A model generated the notes under the pieces. The model searched no databases. It was not told the DNA's origin and saw nothing but the letters and a program-made list of their open reading frames with translations. Shown one piece after another: positions 44,921 to 55,591 of a stretch of DNA of 64,000 nt. The translations under genes were made by a program, and so were the position numbers. Source of the stretch: Ehretia macrophylla (lineage: Eukaryota; Streptophyta; Magnoliopsida; Boraginales; Ehretiaceae); contig CM075777.1 of the NCBI GenBank assembly GCA_037974665.1, positions 9,075,001 through 9,139,000 of the forward strand, given 5' to 3'. Within the stretch, counting starts at the first letter, position 1. Every line of letters begins with the position of its first letter.

Positions 44921-46926
44921 AACTAGAGACAAATGAACATATGTAGAGTACCGACGCATCCCAGCTGGGTCCCGGTAGATATATGTTAGCAATAACGCAA
45001 GGGTAGAAGTCAAGGGCATTGCCACTTGCAGACTTCAGCTGCGTGGCGGCAAAACCCTCATACTCCACGATGTCCTACATGCCCCGGACTTTAGACGGAA
45101 TTTGGTTTACGCAATGGTTCTTTTGTGCTTGGGTTTTACTATAATTATGACTGGTGTCACAGTTGAACTTCTTTTAAATTCTATTTCTTATGGGTACAAT
45201 TTTCTTTATAATGGATTTCTAGTGTTGGATGTTGTACATGTTAGTTATATTTCAAATAATGAATATTCGTTATTTCATACATCTTCTAGCACAATGGATG
45301 TGGATGTGAATGTATGGCATAACAGGTTACGGCATATTGGCCAAGATCGCATAAATAGACTGGCCAATGAAGGCCTTTTAGGGCCATTAACAAATGTCAA
45401 TTTGCCTGTTTGTGAAAAATGCCTTGTTGGAAAATCCACAAGAAAATCTTTTGGTAAAGGCTTGAGGGCCAATTTTCCGTTGCAATTAATTTATTCTAAC
45501 ATATGTGGTCCAATGAGTGTTAGGGCAAAGCATGGGGCCTTCTATTTCATCACCTTCATAGATGATTTTACACGTTACGGGCATGTCTATCTAATGTCCC
45601 ATAAGTCTAATGTGTTGGACTGTTTTAAAAGGTATGTGGCCTACGTGGAAAATCAACTAGAAATAAAAGTGAAGTCACTACGTACCGACCGTGGTCGGGA
45701 ATACCTTTCTGATCAGTTCAGAAACATTTGTGATGAAAAATGTATAGTTTGACAACTTACTATTCCTGGAACACCACAACAAAATGGTGTAGCGGAAAGA
45801 AGGAATAAAACCTTACTTGACATGGTTAGGTCTATGATGGCTCAAGCAAGTCTTCTGATTTCGTATTAGGGTGACGCCTTATTAACAGCCACGTATGTAC
45901 TTAATCGTGTGCCCACAAAGTCTGTGAGTACGACTCCCTACGAATTGTGGACGGGTAGGCGACCTAACCTAAACAATTTACGCCCTTGGAGGGGCAGCTG
46001 TTTATGTTCATGATAGTTCCCATATGCATGGCAAATTGGGACTGAGAAGAAAGAAGTGTATTTTCATTCGGTATTCTAAACACTCCAAGGGATATGTTTT
46101 CATTGGTGAACAAGCATATGGGAGTTTATCTGAGATAGAATCACGAGACACAACATTCTTAGAAACAGAATTCCCGCATAGGGGAAACATTGATCGAAAT
46201 GTACAACTAATCGAGTTGGACAATCCGGACGTCCCTAGGACCTTTACACCTTCAGACAGGCTAGAAGTAATGCTTCTGTTCCCTGATCCAAGTGGGAGAG
46301 AAACACCGGTTACTCATTTTGAGTCTGAATCAGTTTCAAAACCGGTTGGTGGATTAAGTACACTACGGACTCCTGTAAGGAAAAGTAGCTGTAAAAGTGT
46401 TCCTCGTCGACGTTTTGAGGTTGAAGATGAATCTCTTATGGTTACAACACAAGATGATGAAGAGCCCAAGAATGTGTCTGAAGCGCTCTCATCTTTGGCG
46501 CGGGATAGTTGGACTAAGGTAATGGAAGAAGAAATGGAGTTCATGAAGAAAAACCAAGTGTGGTCTTTGGTTGATCTTCCACCTAATAAAAGAGTTATTG
46601 GGAACAAGTGGGTTCTCAAGATCAAGCGAAAGACAGATTGATCCATTGATAGATATAAAGCTCGCCTTGTGGCTAAGGGATATACCCAGTTGGAAGATAT
46701 AGATTATAAGGAAACCTTCTCTCCATTAGTAAGTTTTGCCTCAATCCGTTTGATTCTGGCCATTGTCGCTCATCTAGATCTTGAATTACATCAGATGAAG
46801 GTAAAAATGGCATTTCTCAATAGAGAACTGGATGAAGAGATTTACATGTAATTACCAGTAGGTTTTGTAGAAGAAGGTCAAGAGAGCAAAGTGTGCAAAC
46901 TCCAGCAATCTATCTACGGGTTGAAG
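44921..46926 (+). pseudogene. Copia element A pol: protease remnant, integrase, start of RT
   Basis: Protease-flank sequence (about 45000-45110: TLILHDVLHAPDFRRNLV in a shifted frame) is followed by 45102-45752: VWHNRLRHIGQDRINRLANEGLL, CEKCLVGKSTRKSF (integrase zinc finger), YSNICGPM, FITFIDDFTRYGHVYLM and LRTDRGREYLSDQF (catalytic Asp residues), a TGA at 45750, TPQQNGVAERRNKTLLDMVRSMM and a TAG at about 45867. Frame 46024-46926 gives the domain after integrase, then VWSLVDLPPNKRVIGNKWVLKIKRK, a TGA at 46639, YKARLVAKGYTQ..DIDYKETFSP, and ends at SIYGLK where the Sirevirus LTR starts. The second half of RT, RNase H and the 3' LTR are absent. Confidence 0.8.
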
Positions 46927-48269
46927 TGTAGGTCCTAAATATCATAAGAGGGGGGTGAATTAGGATAGAGAGACAATAGTAGTATTTTTTTGCATATGAT
47001 AGAAATAAATAATTTCTCTGTGACAATTTATCAAACACAATATAAGCACAACATAAATAGGGAAAATAAGAGAAGAGAGAAGAGAATGAAGTCGTTGATT
47101 TTTAGGTGGTTCGCTAATCTAATCCACCACCCAAGGTCTTTCTCCCCTTAGGATTTCTACTAGCTCCACTAGTAATGCTTCTTCACAAATTGGTGAAGCA
47201 CAAACCAACACAACAACGTCTCTTGACTTCACAAAAGTTTGTACAAGCTTCTTCACTTCTTAGAATCTGCAAAAAAAATTTCAAACACTCCCTATACAAT
47301 GATTCTCTCAAAGCTATAGTAGTGTATATCTCACAATAAAATTGAATAAAGGATGAGTAAAATGAACTCTCTTTTAAGAGAAGATGAATACAACTCAAAG
47401 CTCTTGAATGCTCAATTGATTTGCAAGTTTAAAGCTCAAAAATTGTTCAAGCAAAATGTGTTTTAGAGATATGAAAACTATATCACAAATGCTTGAAGAT
47501 CAAAGAAGTGTTTTCTGCAAAAGAGGTATGTTGAAATATATAAAAACTATTTTCAACGGCTTTCTAACGACTCCTTTTTCAAAAATCCGGTTGAGAAGTC
47601 GGTCGAGTAGCTCGCCCGGCTTACTTGACCGGCATTGCTTGAGCAATCACTGGAAATGCTGGTTGAGTAGCCGGGTAAGTGGCTAGTCGACAAGCCAGTC
47701 GAATTACTCGCCCGGCATTGCTCATCCGGCTTGCCCTGTTTTTGCAAGTCAAACAACACCTTTTAAACCTTGTTTTAAAAAGAATCATTTTTGAACGAAA
47801 ACGACATACTCAATTTTACTTTGACCAAGTATTTCAAAAGACTCATTTTAACTATAAAATGATTTTTGCAATTTAAACTTTAAAAAGCTTTTTCAAAGGA
47901 AAAAAATCATTTTGAGCTTTTACCAAGCAATTCAAAGTCATTCGACACATTATTTGCCGGTACCCCCTATGATACCATGTCTCCTCGTATAACTCCCTCT
48001 TCACCTATTTGAATCTTCAAATCTTGGTTCTTGAAAAAGAATCTTTGCTTCTCTAGTTCTTCAAGACTTTATTTCTTTTTCATGAACACAACTTCTTCAA
48101 AACTTCAAGAATTTGATTAGGGAAGAATTTCTTCATATATAATCATCTCGCATTCTATGACTAGATTTTAAACAATATAAATCTTCTGCACATGATTTAG
48201 TCATTAAATAGTCCTTGTGTTAAGATTTAGTTATCATCAAAATACGAGATTTATACCCTTAGGCTAACA
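46927..48269 (-). repeat. 3' LTR of the Sirevirus copy (1,343 bp)
   Basis: Differs from the 5' LTR mainly by an extra segment of about 43 bp near 46960-47005 and scattered substitutions. A CG-rich zone lies at about 47590-47740 (CTCGCCCGGCTTACT, GACCGG). Confidence 0.85.
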
Positions 48270-48284
48270 ATCTTCCCCTTTTTG
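48270..48284 (-). other. Polypurine tract of the Sirevirus copy
   Basis: On the minus strand AAAAAAGGGGAAGAT lies directly before the 3' LTR (TGTTAGCC). Confidence 0.7.
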
Positions 48285-48811
48285 ATGATGACAAAATTTT
48301 ACACAAATAATGGACATTAGAAATGAAATACAGTTATGAGCAAGGTGAGCAAGGTATGAGTATAACCACAAATAGAGGACTCCTCCTCACTTGATGCATA
48401 TTTTCAATTCATTTTTAAGACATGCATTCTAACTCATTCTAACTCATTATGCATTTCATTTCTATGTTATGTCTATGTTATTATGTTATCTCCCCCTTTT
48501 TGATATCATTAAACACAGACAACTATAGAGATAGAATATACAATATCTCCCCCTCAGTATAAGCACACCTAGAAGATAAAATCAAAAAATAGAAGCACAA
48601 CTGGTAGAATGACATATGTCACAGTTTAAGCAGTCGTAGAGCAGTAGCAAACATACCAAGCATAAGAAACATAATGATAGATAAACTAAAAACATGTTAG
48701 AGTCAAGACCAAAGAGTCAAAGACTATAGTTATGCTAAACCCAAAGAAAAGATTGTTGTAAACATGCAGGCATGAGAAGTTTGGAGAAATAAAAATGTGG
48801 TAGGTGAAACT
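48285..48811 (-). other. Untranslated DNA between the envelope-position ORF and the polypurine tract
   Basis: AT-rich, with no recognised coding frame. 'ctccccctttttgat' and 'tctccccctcagtat' (48491, 48547) are internal pyrimidine boxes that look like extra polypurine tracts on the minus strand, a feature reported for this lineage. Confidence 0.4.
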
Positions 48812-48943
48812 TCAATCTTCACCCTCATCGGCATCATCATCCCTATCATCCTCAGCATCCAACTCATCTTGATATGGCAAATATTCAGGTTGGGGTGGAA
48901 CATAATGGTGGTCTGGAAGTATGGGTAGTCTACCCCCATGCTC

Positions 48944-50257
48944 CTAAATCCAAGTAGTATAGCCATCAGCCCATGAGTTCAGGTTATAGACTTGAGTGCG
49001 AACAGTGCTCAGATCTTCCCGAGTAGTGCGTGTTAAACCATTGATTTGCTTTCGTAGTGACCTACCCCAAGCATTGATCCTTCTGTTCGTATCAGTGTGC
49101 ATTCGATTCATCTCTTCAATGATTCTATCAGTATCAGATAAAGGAATATTTTGAGAATCAACTAGAGGTGCACCCGGACCTCTACCAAAAGCAGAGCTTG
49201 ATCCTATACCTTGACGACGTTCTTCCTCCATTCTTGTAGTCTCATGAGAATAAGCTATGACTTGCTGTAAAACTGGGTCATCTGGATTGTCGGGATCTGC
49301 TGGCATAGTATCATACCTTTGTTCAACCTCATCAACCCCTTGATTTTCTGTAGCTATAGATTTCTTACTTTTCGGGAATCGAGCGAGAATTTCCATTTGA
49401 GCTTGCAAGGGCAGATTTTTCAATTGCACCCAGCGAATAATATCACTTTCATGAATAAAAAGACCCATTCGTTTTAGAGCAGCATGATCAAGTCTCCACC
49501 CATGATGAAAAGGTCTTCTGGGACCCCTTAGAGGAATACGATGATGCTCAAAGAGGCAAGTTAGTACCATACCATAAGGAAGACTTTTATTCTGTGAAGT
49601 GGTATGCCACATGTGATCCATAATTAACTCAGACAGATTTATACGTTGTCGAGTATGAAGCAAGTACATAATATATGCATCATTGTGATTAATTCGTCCA
49701 TCATTGGTGACTCTTTGCATAATTAAGTCATTTGTTAAATGTTGCATAAAGTAATTTCTACCTGTTACGTACTTATTATCCGGTGTAATATCATAGTTAA
49801 CGTACCTAAACCTTTCATATAGCAAATTACATAGTTCAGTTCTCTTAGTTCCAGTCATTGAAGGCCAACCTTGAGCACTATACACCCTTTTACCCGCTAC
49901 GGGAATATGAAAGATTTCATTTAACAGAGCAATAGATATCTCAACTGATTTTTCACCTATTTCACCAACTAAAGTATTGTATGGAGCTTGATACATAGTA
50001 GCATAAAATTCTCGTACCATATCATCATACACATCACAATGCACATGCATAAACTTATTCCATCCTTGATATTCCAATAATTCCACAATATCAGTTCCAA
50101 CAAAAGCACTATCCACAATAAATTTTCTAGGTGCGACAGATTTCTGATAGATTGAAGCTTTACCTGGCTTCGAAAGAGGTGCAAAAGGTGGTGGAGGAGG
50201 AGCACTTGTTCTGCCTCTCTTGGAACGTCTTTCTCTTCCAGATCTTGTATCAACCAT
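48944..50257 (-). CDS. Sirevirus envelope-position ORF (putative plant transposon protein domain)
   Basis: An uninterrupted 437-codon frame from ATG 50257 to TAG 48944-48946. The basic N-terminus (VDTRSGRERRSKRGR) is followed by a proline-rich patch, then MVREFYATMYQ...VGEIGEKSVEISIALLNEIFHIP, the pattern of the 'putative plant transposon protein' domain. The region after about residue 380 is helical and polar. I see no signal peptide or membrane helix, so a fusion role is not supported; the term env-like rests on position only. The frame continues past the TAG for 43 acidic codons to TGA at 48812-48814, so the stop may be recent. Its intactness contrasts with the broken gag and pol on the same element. 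Confidence 0.75.
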   Translation of the reverse strand: MVDTRSGRERRSKRGRTSAPPPPPFAPLSKPGKASIYQKSVAPRKFIVDSAFVGTDIVELLEYQGWNKFMHVHCDVYDDMVREFYATMYQAPYNTLVGEIGEKSVEISIALLNEIFHIPVAGKRVYSAQGWPSMTGTKRTELCNLLYERFRYVNYDITPDNKYVTGRNYFMQHLTNDLIMQRVTNDGRINHNDAYIMYLLHTRQRINLSELIMDHMWHTTSQNKSLPYGMVLTCLFEHHRIPLRGPRRPFHHGWRLDHAALKRMGLFIHESDIIRWVQLKNLPLQAQMEILARFPKSKKSIATENQGVDEVEQRYDTMPADPDNPDDPVLQQVIAYSHETTRMEEERRQGIGSSSAFGRGPGAPLVDSQNIPLSDTDRIIEEMNRMHTDTNRRINAWGRSLRKQINGLTRTTREDLSTVRTQVYNLNSWADGYTTWI

Positions 50258-50459
50258 GATGATTTTTCAAAATAAAAGCGAATTTTTTAAGTAAAATGAA
50301 GTGGGTGATAGATTTAACGGATCAATTTTGAGTTTAATCAGTGAAAAAATGATAAAGTTTGAGAGAAATTGGAGTTTTTTGAGTTTTGGGGCGGAAAAAT
50401 ATGAAGAAGAGAGAGAAATTTGAAGTTAAAACCCTAGAAATCGCGGCTGAAATCGCAAA

Positions 50460-50585
50460 GTCGGGCGATAGGGCAGGCGAGTTACTCGCTCAGCTTACTC
50501 GACCGGTTTTTCCAGTGAACACGCAATCTAGGTCGGTCGAGTAACGGTTGAGTTACTCAACCGGCTTACTCGCCCAGCTTGGGAA
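50460..50585 (-). promoter_or_regulatory. CG-rich module between pol and the envelope-position ORF
   Basis: 'GGCGAGTTACTCGCTCAGC', 'CTTACTCGACCGG' and 'GGTCGGTCGAGTAACGG' here repeat the vocabulary of the LTR CG-rich zone (47590-47740, 56200-56345) in the same orientation. It lies about 200 bases upstream of the ORF start. A promoter role is only an inference. Confidence 0.45.
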
Positions 50586-50605
50586 AAAATGTGTTTTTGG
50601 CTGGG

Positions 50606-51559
50606 TTAATCAAGATTGTGCATACCCAACTCTTTCCTAATGTCACAAAACTGATTTTCATGCAATTGTTTGGTAAAAATATCACCTAATTGATGCAATG
50701 TATCAACAAATTCAAGCACAACATCTTCTTTTTGCACGTGATCACGTATGAAATGATGTCTAATTTCGATGTGCTTAGTCCTAGAGTGTTGGATTGGATT
50801 TTTTGTGAGATTAATCGCACTTGTGTTATCACATCTAATGGGTACATGATCATATTCTAGTCCATAGTCAAGCAAGTTTTGTTTCATCCATAGAATTTGA
50901 GCCATACAATTTTCGGCGGATACATATTCAGCCTCAGTTGTGGATAAGGCAACACTATTTTGTTTTTTATTAGACCATGAGATTAAAGATTGACCAAGGA
51001 ATTGACAGCTTCCACTGGTACTTTTTCTATCGATTTTGCATCCAGCATAGTCAGCATCAGAATATCCTATTAGTTCAAAAGAGGTGCCTTTGGGATACCA
51101 AAGACCTAAATTAATCGTGCCTTTAAGATATCGAATAATTCTTTTTACAGCAAGAAGGTGTGATTCTTTAGGATTGGATTGAAAACGAGCACATAAGCAC
51201 ACATCAAACATGATATCAGGTCTAGAGACAGTTAAGTATAGAAGACTTCCGATCATACCTCGATATTTCTTTTCATCAATTGATTTACCAGTATCATCTT
51301 TATCTAGTTTGGTTGATATCCCCATTAGTGTGCTCATTTCTTTAGCGGTCTCAAGCCCGAACTTTTTGATGAGTTCCTTTGTGCTCTTGGCTTGATTAAT
51401 GAGAATGCCTTCATTTGATTGCTTAATTTGAAGTCCAAGGAAGAAATTCAACTCTCCCATCATGCTCATCTCAAATTCTTTGTGCATGCATTTTGAAAAA
51501 TACTTACAGAGAGATTCATTAGTAGCACCAAAGATAATATCATCAACATATATTTGCAC
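50606..51559 (-). pseudogene. Sirevirus RT second half and RNase H
   Basis: An uninterrupted 317-codon stretch: YVDDIIFGATN (RT catalytic box), FEMSMMGELNFFLGLQI, YRGMIGSLLYLTVSRPDIMFDVCLCARFQ, then RNase H with SDADYAGCKIDRKSTSG, STTEAEYVSA, RTKHIEIRHHFIRD and a stop after LGMHNLD. This part of pol is intact but cut off from the upstream RT by a frameshift and stop near 51605-51660. Confidence 0.85.
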
Positions 51560-51665
51560 GAGTAAAATATATTTTCCTTTTTTCTTAACAAATAGTGTTG
51601 AATCCTATTTTCCTCTAGTGAATTCATTTTCAAGAAGATATCCACTTAATCGATCATACCAAACT

Positions 51666-51989
51666 CTAGGAGCTTGTGTTAATCCATATAAAGCTTTTTT
51701 CAAGTTTAAAAACATGATTAGGTGAACTTAAATCCTCAAATTTGGGAGGTTGTTCTACATATACTTCTTGAAGAAAACCATTTAGAAAAACACTTTTGAC
51801 ATCCATTTGAAATAATTTAAAGTTCATAAAACATGCAAAAGCAAGAAGCATTCTAATAGATTCTAATCTAACTACTAGTGCAAATGTTTCATCATAATCG
51901 ATTCCTTCTTCTTGATTATAGCCTTGAGCTACTAATCTTGCCTTATTTCTAGTTACTATTCCAGATTCATCTAGTGTGTTCCTAAACAC
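51666..51989 (-). pseudogene. Sirevirus RT first half
   Basis: Reads NKARLVAQGYNQEEGIDYDETFA.V.RLESIRMLLAFACFMNFKLFQMDVKSVFLNGFL..EVYVEQPP. The normal MDVKSAFLNG has Val for Ala. The frame is lost just after LEKSF. Confidence 0.8.
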
Positions 51990-52037
51990 CCATTTTATAC
52001 CAATTATGGGATAATCTTTTGGTCTTTCAACAAGTTT

Positions 52038-53236
52038 TCAAATTTTATTTCTTTCGAATTGATTAAGCTCTTCTTGCATAGCCATTATCCAATCATCATG
52101 CAATAAGGCTTCTTTCATATTTTTGGGCTTAACTTGAGAAAGAAATGCAACGTGCTCACAAAAAGTATTCAAGTTAGAGCGAGTTCTTACACCTTTGGAT
52201 AGGTCACCAAGAATTTGATCATTTGGGTAATCTTTTACAAATTTCCAACACTTTGGTAGATCTTGGTTAGTTGAGGTGGGTTGATCATTTGGTGTTGTTT
52301 GATCTTCCTCATTTGAAAAATCCTTTACATTAGATGTTTGTTGATCTCTTCCATTTGATAAGTTATTTGGATCACTTGAGGGCTTCTCATTTCCTTGAGT
52401 TGATGTGATAGGTTGACTTTGAGTCTCTATTTGTTGGATATCTACATCGTTATCATCCTTTCTTGACACAAAGGTGTTAGCTTCATCGAAATTCACATGC
52501 ATCGATTCTTCAACAACTAAAGTTATTTTGTTGTACACTCTATATACTTTACTTTTATTTGAGTAGCCAAGAAATAATCCTTCATTGGATTTAGCATCAA
52601 GTTTTCCAAGTTGATCTTTGGTGTTTAAGATAAAACATTTACATCCAAATACTCTAAAATATGCAACATTTGGAATTCGTTCTTTCCATAGTTCGTAAGG
52701 AGTCTTTTTAAGGAAATGCCTAATTAGAACTCTATTAAGTACATAGCAAGCCGTATTAACAACTTCACCCCAAAAGTATATAGGCAAGTTGTTTTCTTTC
52801 AACATGATTCTTGCCATTTCTTGTAATGTTCGGTTTTTTCTTTCAACTACCCCATTTTGTTGAGGAGTTCTAGGAGCCGAAAAGTTATGTTCAATGCCAT
52901 GTTGTTCACAAAAGTCCACAAAATATGAATTTATAAATTCCGTGCCTTGATCACTATGATGCAAGTTATATAATAGCCTTTCTCATTTTGCACTCTTTTA
53001 CATAATTTTACAAATTCATTGAAGGCTCCACTTTTATGAGATAAAAACATAACCCAAGTAAATCTAGTATAATCATCTATAATAACATAGACGTATCTTG
53101 ATCCTCCTAGACTAGCCACATCCATTGGTCCAAAAAGGTCCATATGAAGTTTTTGTAATGCTTTGGAAGTAGTGACTTTATTTATGGGTTTAAAAGATGT
53201 CTTATGTTGTTTTCCAAATTGACATGTATCACACAA
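52038..53236 (-). pseudogene. Sirevirus integrase and linker
   Basis: 53236-52931 has CDTCQFGKQHKTSF (second half of the zinc finger), LHMDLFGPMDVASLGGSRYVYVIIDDYTRFTWVMFLSHK. After a frameshift near 52945, 52964-52038 has HSDQGTEFIN, HNFSAPRTPQQNGVVERKNRTLQEMARIML, YFWGEVVNTACYVLNRVL, then the acidic, Gln/Thr-rich linker toward RT. The catalytic residues are present but lie in two frames. Confidence 0.85.
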
Positions 53237-53271
53237 ATGATATTTTTCAAACCTAGTTTTAGGAAGACCTT

Positions 53272-54075
53272 TTATAAGCTCTTTTTAGATAGTTTAGATA
53301 GTAAGTCCATACTTGCTTGTCCTAATCTTCTATGCCATAACCAAGAATCTTCATTCATAGTCATCAAGCAATTTACATTTTGACAAGTAAGATCTTTGAA
53401 GTCAATGGTATAGACATTACCAAGTCCATTCGCAACAAACAACACTTTATCCAAGTTATTATATACAGTGCAACAGGAGACTTTAAATTCAACTCTATAT
53501 CCATTATCACTGAATTGACTTACACTAAACAAGTTATGTTTCAAACCTTTCACAAGAAGCACATTATGAATAGAAATTGAATGCTCATCACCAATACTAT
53601 CCTTTTCAATAATTTTACCTTTTCCGTTGTCTCCATAGCTCACACTTCCTTTGATTTTCTTGTTAAGTTCATAGAAGAGGGATGAGTCTCCGGTTATATG
53701 CCTTGAATATCCACTATCAATAACCCAACTTCTTTTATATTTGATCCTTAGAGGAACCTGTAAACATAAAGACATTCTCATGATGTCCTTTTTTGGTCCC
53801 CAAGTTTTATTGGGTCCTTGTGTGTTAGTGTCAAGCCCTAACACATCTAATAATTCATTTGGGTTTAAGCCAAGAAGGTATTCTTGCATCTCTACCAACC
53901 ATGTTTCTAAATTTGCAATGTAATGCAATATAATCATTTCGTTCACAATATGTGCATGTGTTTTTAGAGTCTTTTGATGTTGAAGCTTCATTTGAAGGAG
54001 TAGATGCTTTAACAAAATAGTTTTTGAAAAATTCTTGTTTTGTGAATGGCTCATAACCGATTCCACTTTTATCAA
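53272..54075 (-). pseudogene. Sirevirus protease and GAG-pre-integrase domain
   Basis: The frame opens inside the gag gene (+1 relative to it). It carries GLNPNELLDVLGLDTNTQGPNKTWGPKKD, the protease site WVIDSGYSRHITGD (the usual Cys after DSG is Tyr), VLLVKGLKHNLFSVSQF and WLWHRRLGQASMDLLSKLSKKSL (GAG-pre-integrase). It stops at 53272. Confidence 0.8.
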
Positions 54076-55534
54076 ATGTCATTTTTTGAGATCCAAGCAT
54101 TTTATCTAAATTTTCTTTTCCTTTTGTAAATTTTGCAAGACTTCCTTTTAAGCTTTGAACTTCTTTTTCAAAAATTTCAATTTTTGCTTGAAGTCCTTTT
54201 TCTGTGTAGAATTGAAGAGCCTTTTTATGTGCACAATCACATTCTTCTTCAAGACTCATGTTTTCAATCTTCAACTCATCTTTTTCCTTTTGAAGTTCTT
54301 TAATTTTTGAAAGAGCAATTGCAAAATTGTCATACATTTTTTAAAACTCAATTTGTAATTTTTCAAATGAACATTCATCATTATATAGTGATGTGGAGCT
54401 TGAACAAGAATTAGAACTAGAGCTAGAAGAGTAACATACCTTATCATTCTCGTTTGCCATAAGGATACAATGTTAGCTACTTCTTCTTCTTTTCTACTTT
54501 TTCCATCGGTTGAAGCATCATTTTCAATTCAATTTGCCTTCATGGCTTTCTCTCCTTTGTTTTTGATTAACTTTGGACAATTTGCTTTTAAATGTCCCAG
54601 TTTGTCATAATTGTAGCATTTTGATTCTTCCTTTGGTTTACCTTTCTACCTTGATTTATTGTTGTTTGATGAAGTTTCTCTTCTCATCTTCTTGTATTTT
54701 AAGAATCTCTTAAAATTCTTTGCAAGCAAGACTATTTCGTCATCCTCCTCTTCGTTTTCATCATAACTTGTTGGATTATTTGAAGCTCGAAAGGCTAGAG
54801 CCTTTTTTTTCTTTCCTATCTTCTTCATCTCTTGATTTTTCTTGATTTAGAACTAGCTCTTCCATTTCTAAGTCACAAATGAGCTCGTGAACCGTCATCT
54901 TGTCAAGGTCATATAAGGACCGTAAGTTTGTTGCCTTTGCTTTGTACTCTTTTGGTAATGAACTCAAAATCTTTCGATTGAGTTCCTCATTTGGATAGCT
55001 TTTTCCAAGAACACTGAGATTGTTGATGATAGCTGCAAACCTTTGATGCATCTCATTTAGGGTTTTTCCCGTTTTCATCCGAAACATTTCATACTCATGA
55101 ACAAACAATCCTATCTTTGTTTTCTTAACCAAGGTTGTTCCTTGATAGGAAAGTTCGAGTAGTTTCCAAATTTCATGAGCCGACTTACAACTACCTACTC
55201 GACTATACTCCGTGTCGTTTATAGCACAATATAATATGTTTTTGGCTCTTGAGTTCTTGGTGAGCATTGCCTTGTCTTGGTCGGTGAGTTATTCTCTTTA
55301 TTTCTCCACCATTTGTGTAGTTGCTTGTTCCTTTAAGCTTGAAGTTGCTTTGTTTTCAACTTTCTTCATAGGCACAAATGGTCATTCTTCAATCAACAAC
55401 CAAAGATCATAATCTACTGATAGAATGTATGTTTCCATTTTGTTTTTCCAATAGACATAATTTGTACCTGTGAAAAGAGGAGGTCTATTAGTTGAATGTC
55501 CTTCCATGTAAGGAGATATAGTATGATTTGCCAT
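53855..55534 (-). pseudogene. Sirevirus gag with two zinc knuckles and coiled coil
   Basis: Starts at ATG 55534 (MANHTISPYMEGHSTNRPPLF), with an early TGA and further breaks before the 55267-54776 frame (KNILYCAINDTEYSRVGSCKSAHEIWKLLELSYQGT...: UBN2-type gag). A frameshift near 54800 leads to 54828-54646, then the first knuckle CYNYDKLGHLKANC (54577-54618; second Cys is Tyr). 54337-53855 encodes a Lys/Glu-rich coiled coil and a second knuckle CTYCERNDYIALHC (His is Tyr), ending RIPSWLKPK at a TGA (53855-53857). pol overlaps this end in the +1 frame. Confidence 0.8.
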
Positions 55535-55576
55535 AATCTTTTCTTTACTAGCGGTAAAGCTATCGGTAAAGTTCTA

Positions 55577-55589
55577 GCTCTTGATACCA
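55577..55589 (-). other. Primer binding site of the Sirevirus copy (tRNA-iMet)
   Basis: On the minus strand TGGTATCAAGAGC follows the 5' LTR after AG. It equals the initiator-Met site TGGTATCAGAGC with one extra A, the same form as in the element at 61309. Confidence 0.8.
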
Positions 55590-55591
55590 CT

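Noticed and set aside
44631..45068. Antisense ORFs over copia gag
   Set aside because: Shadows of the gag and protease region on the opposite strand.
47183..47398. Matching small ORFs in both Sirevirus LTRs (also 55805-56020)
   Set aside because: They are related only because the LTRs are copies; no protein family or start context supports coding.
48730..48966. Separate small gene after the envelope-position ORF
   Set aside because: It is a shifted frame over the acidic tail that belongs to the upstream ORF.
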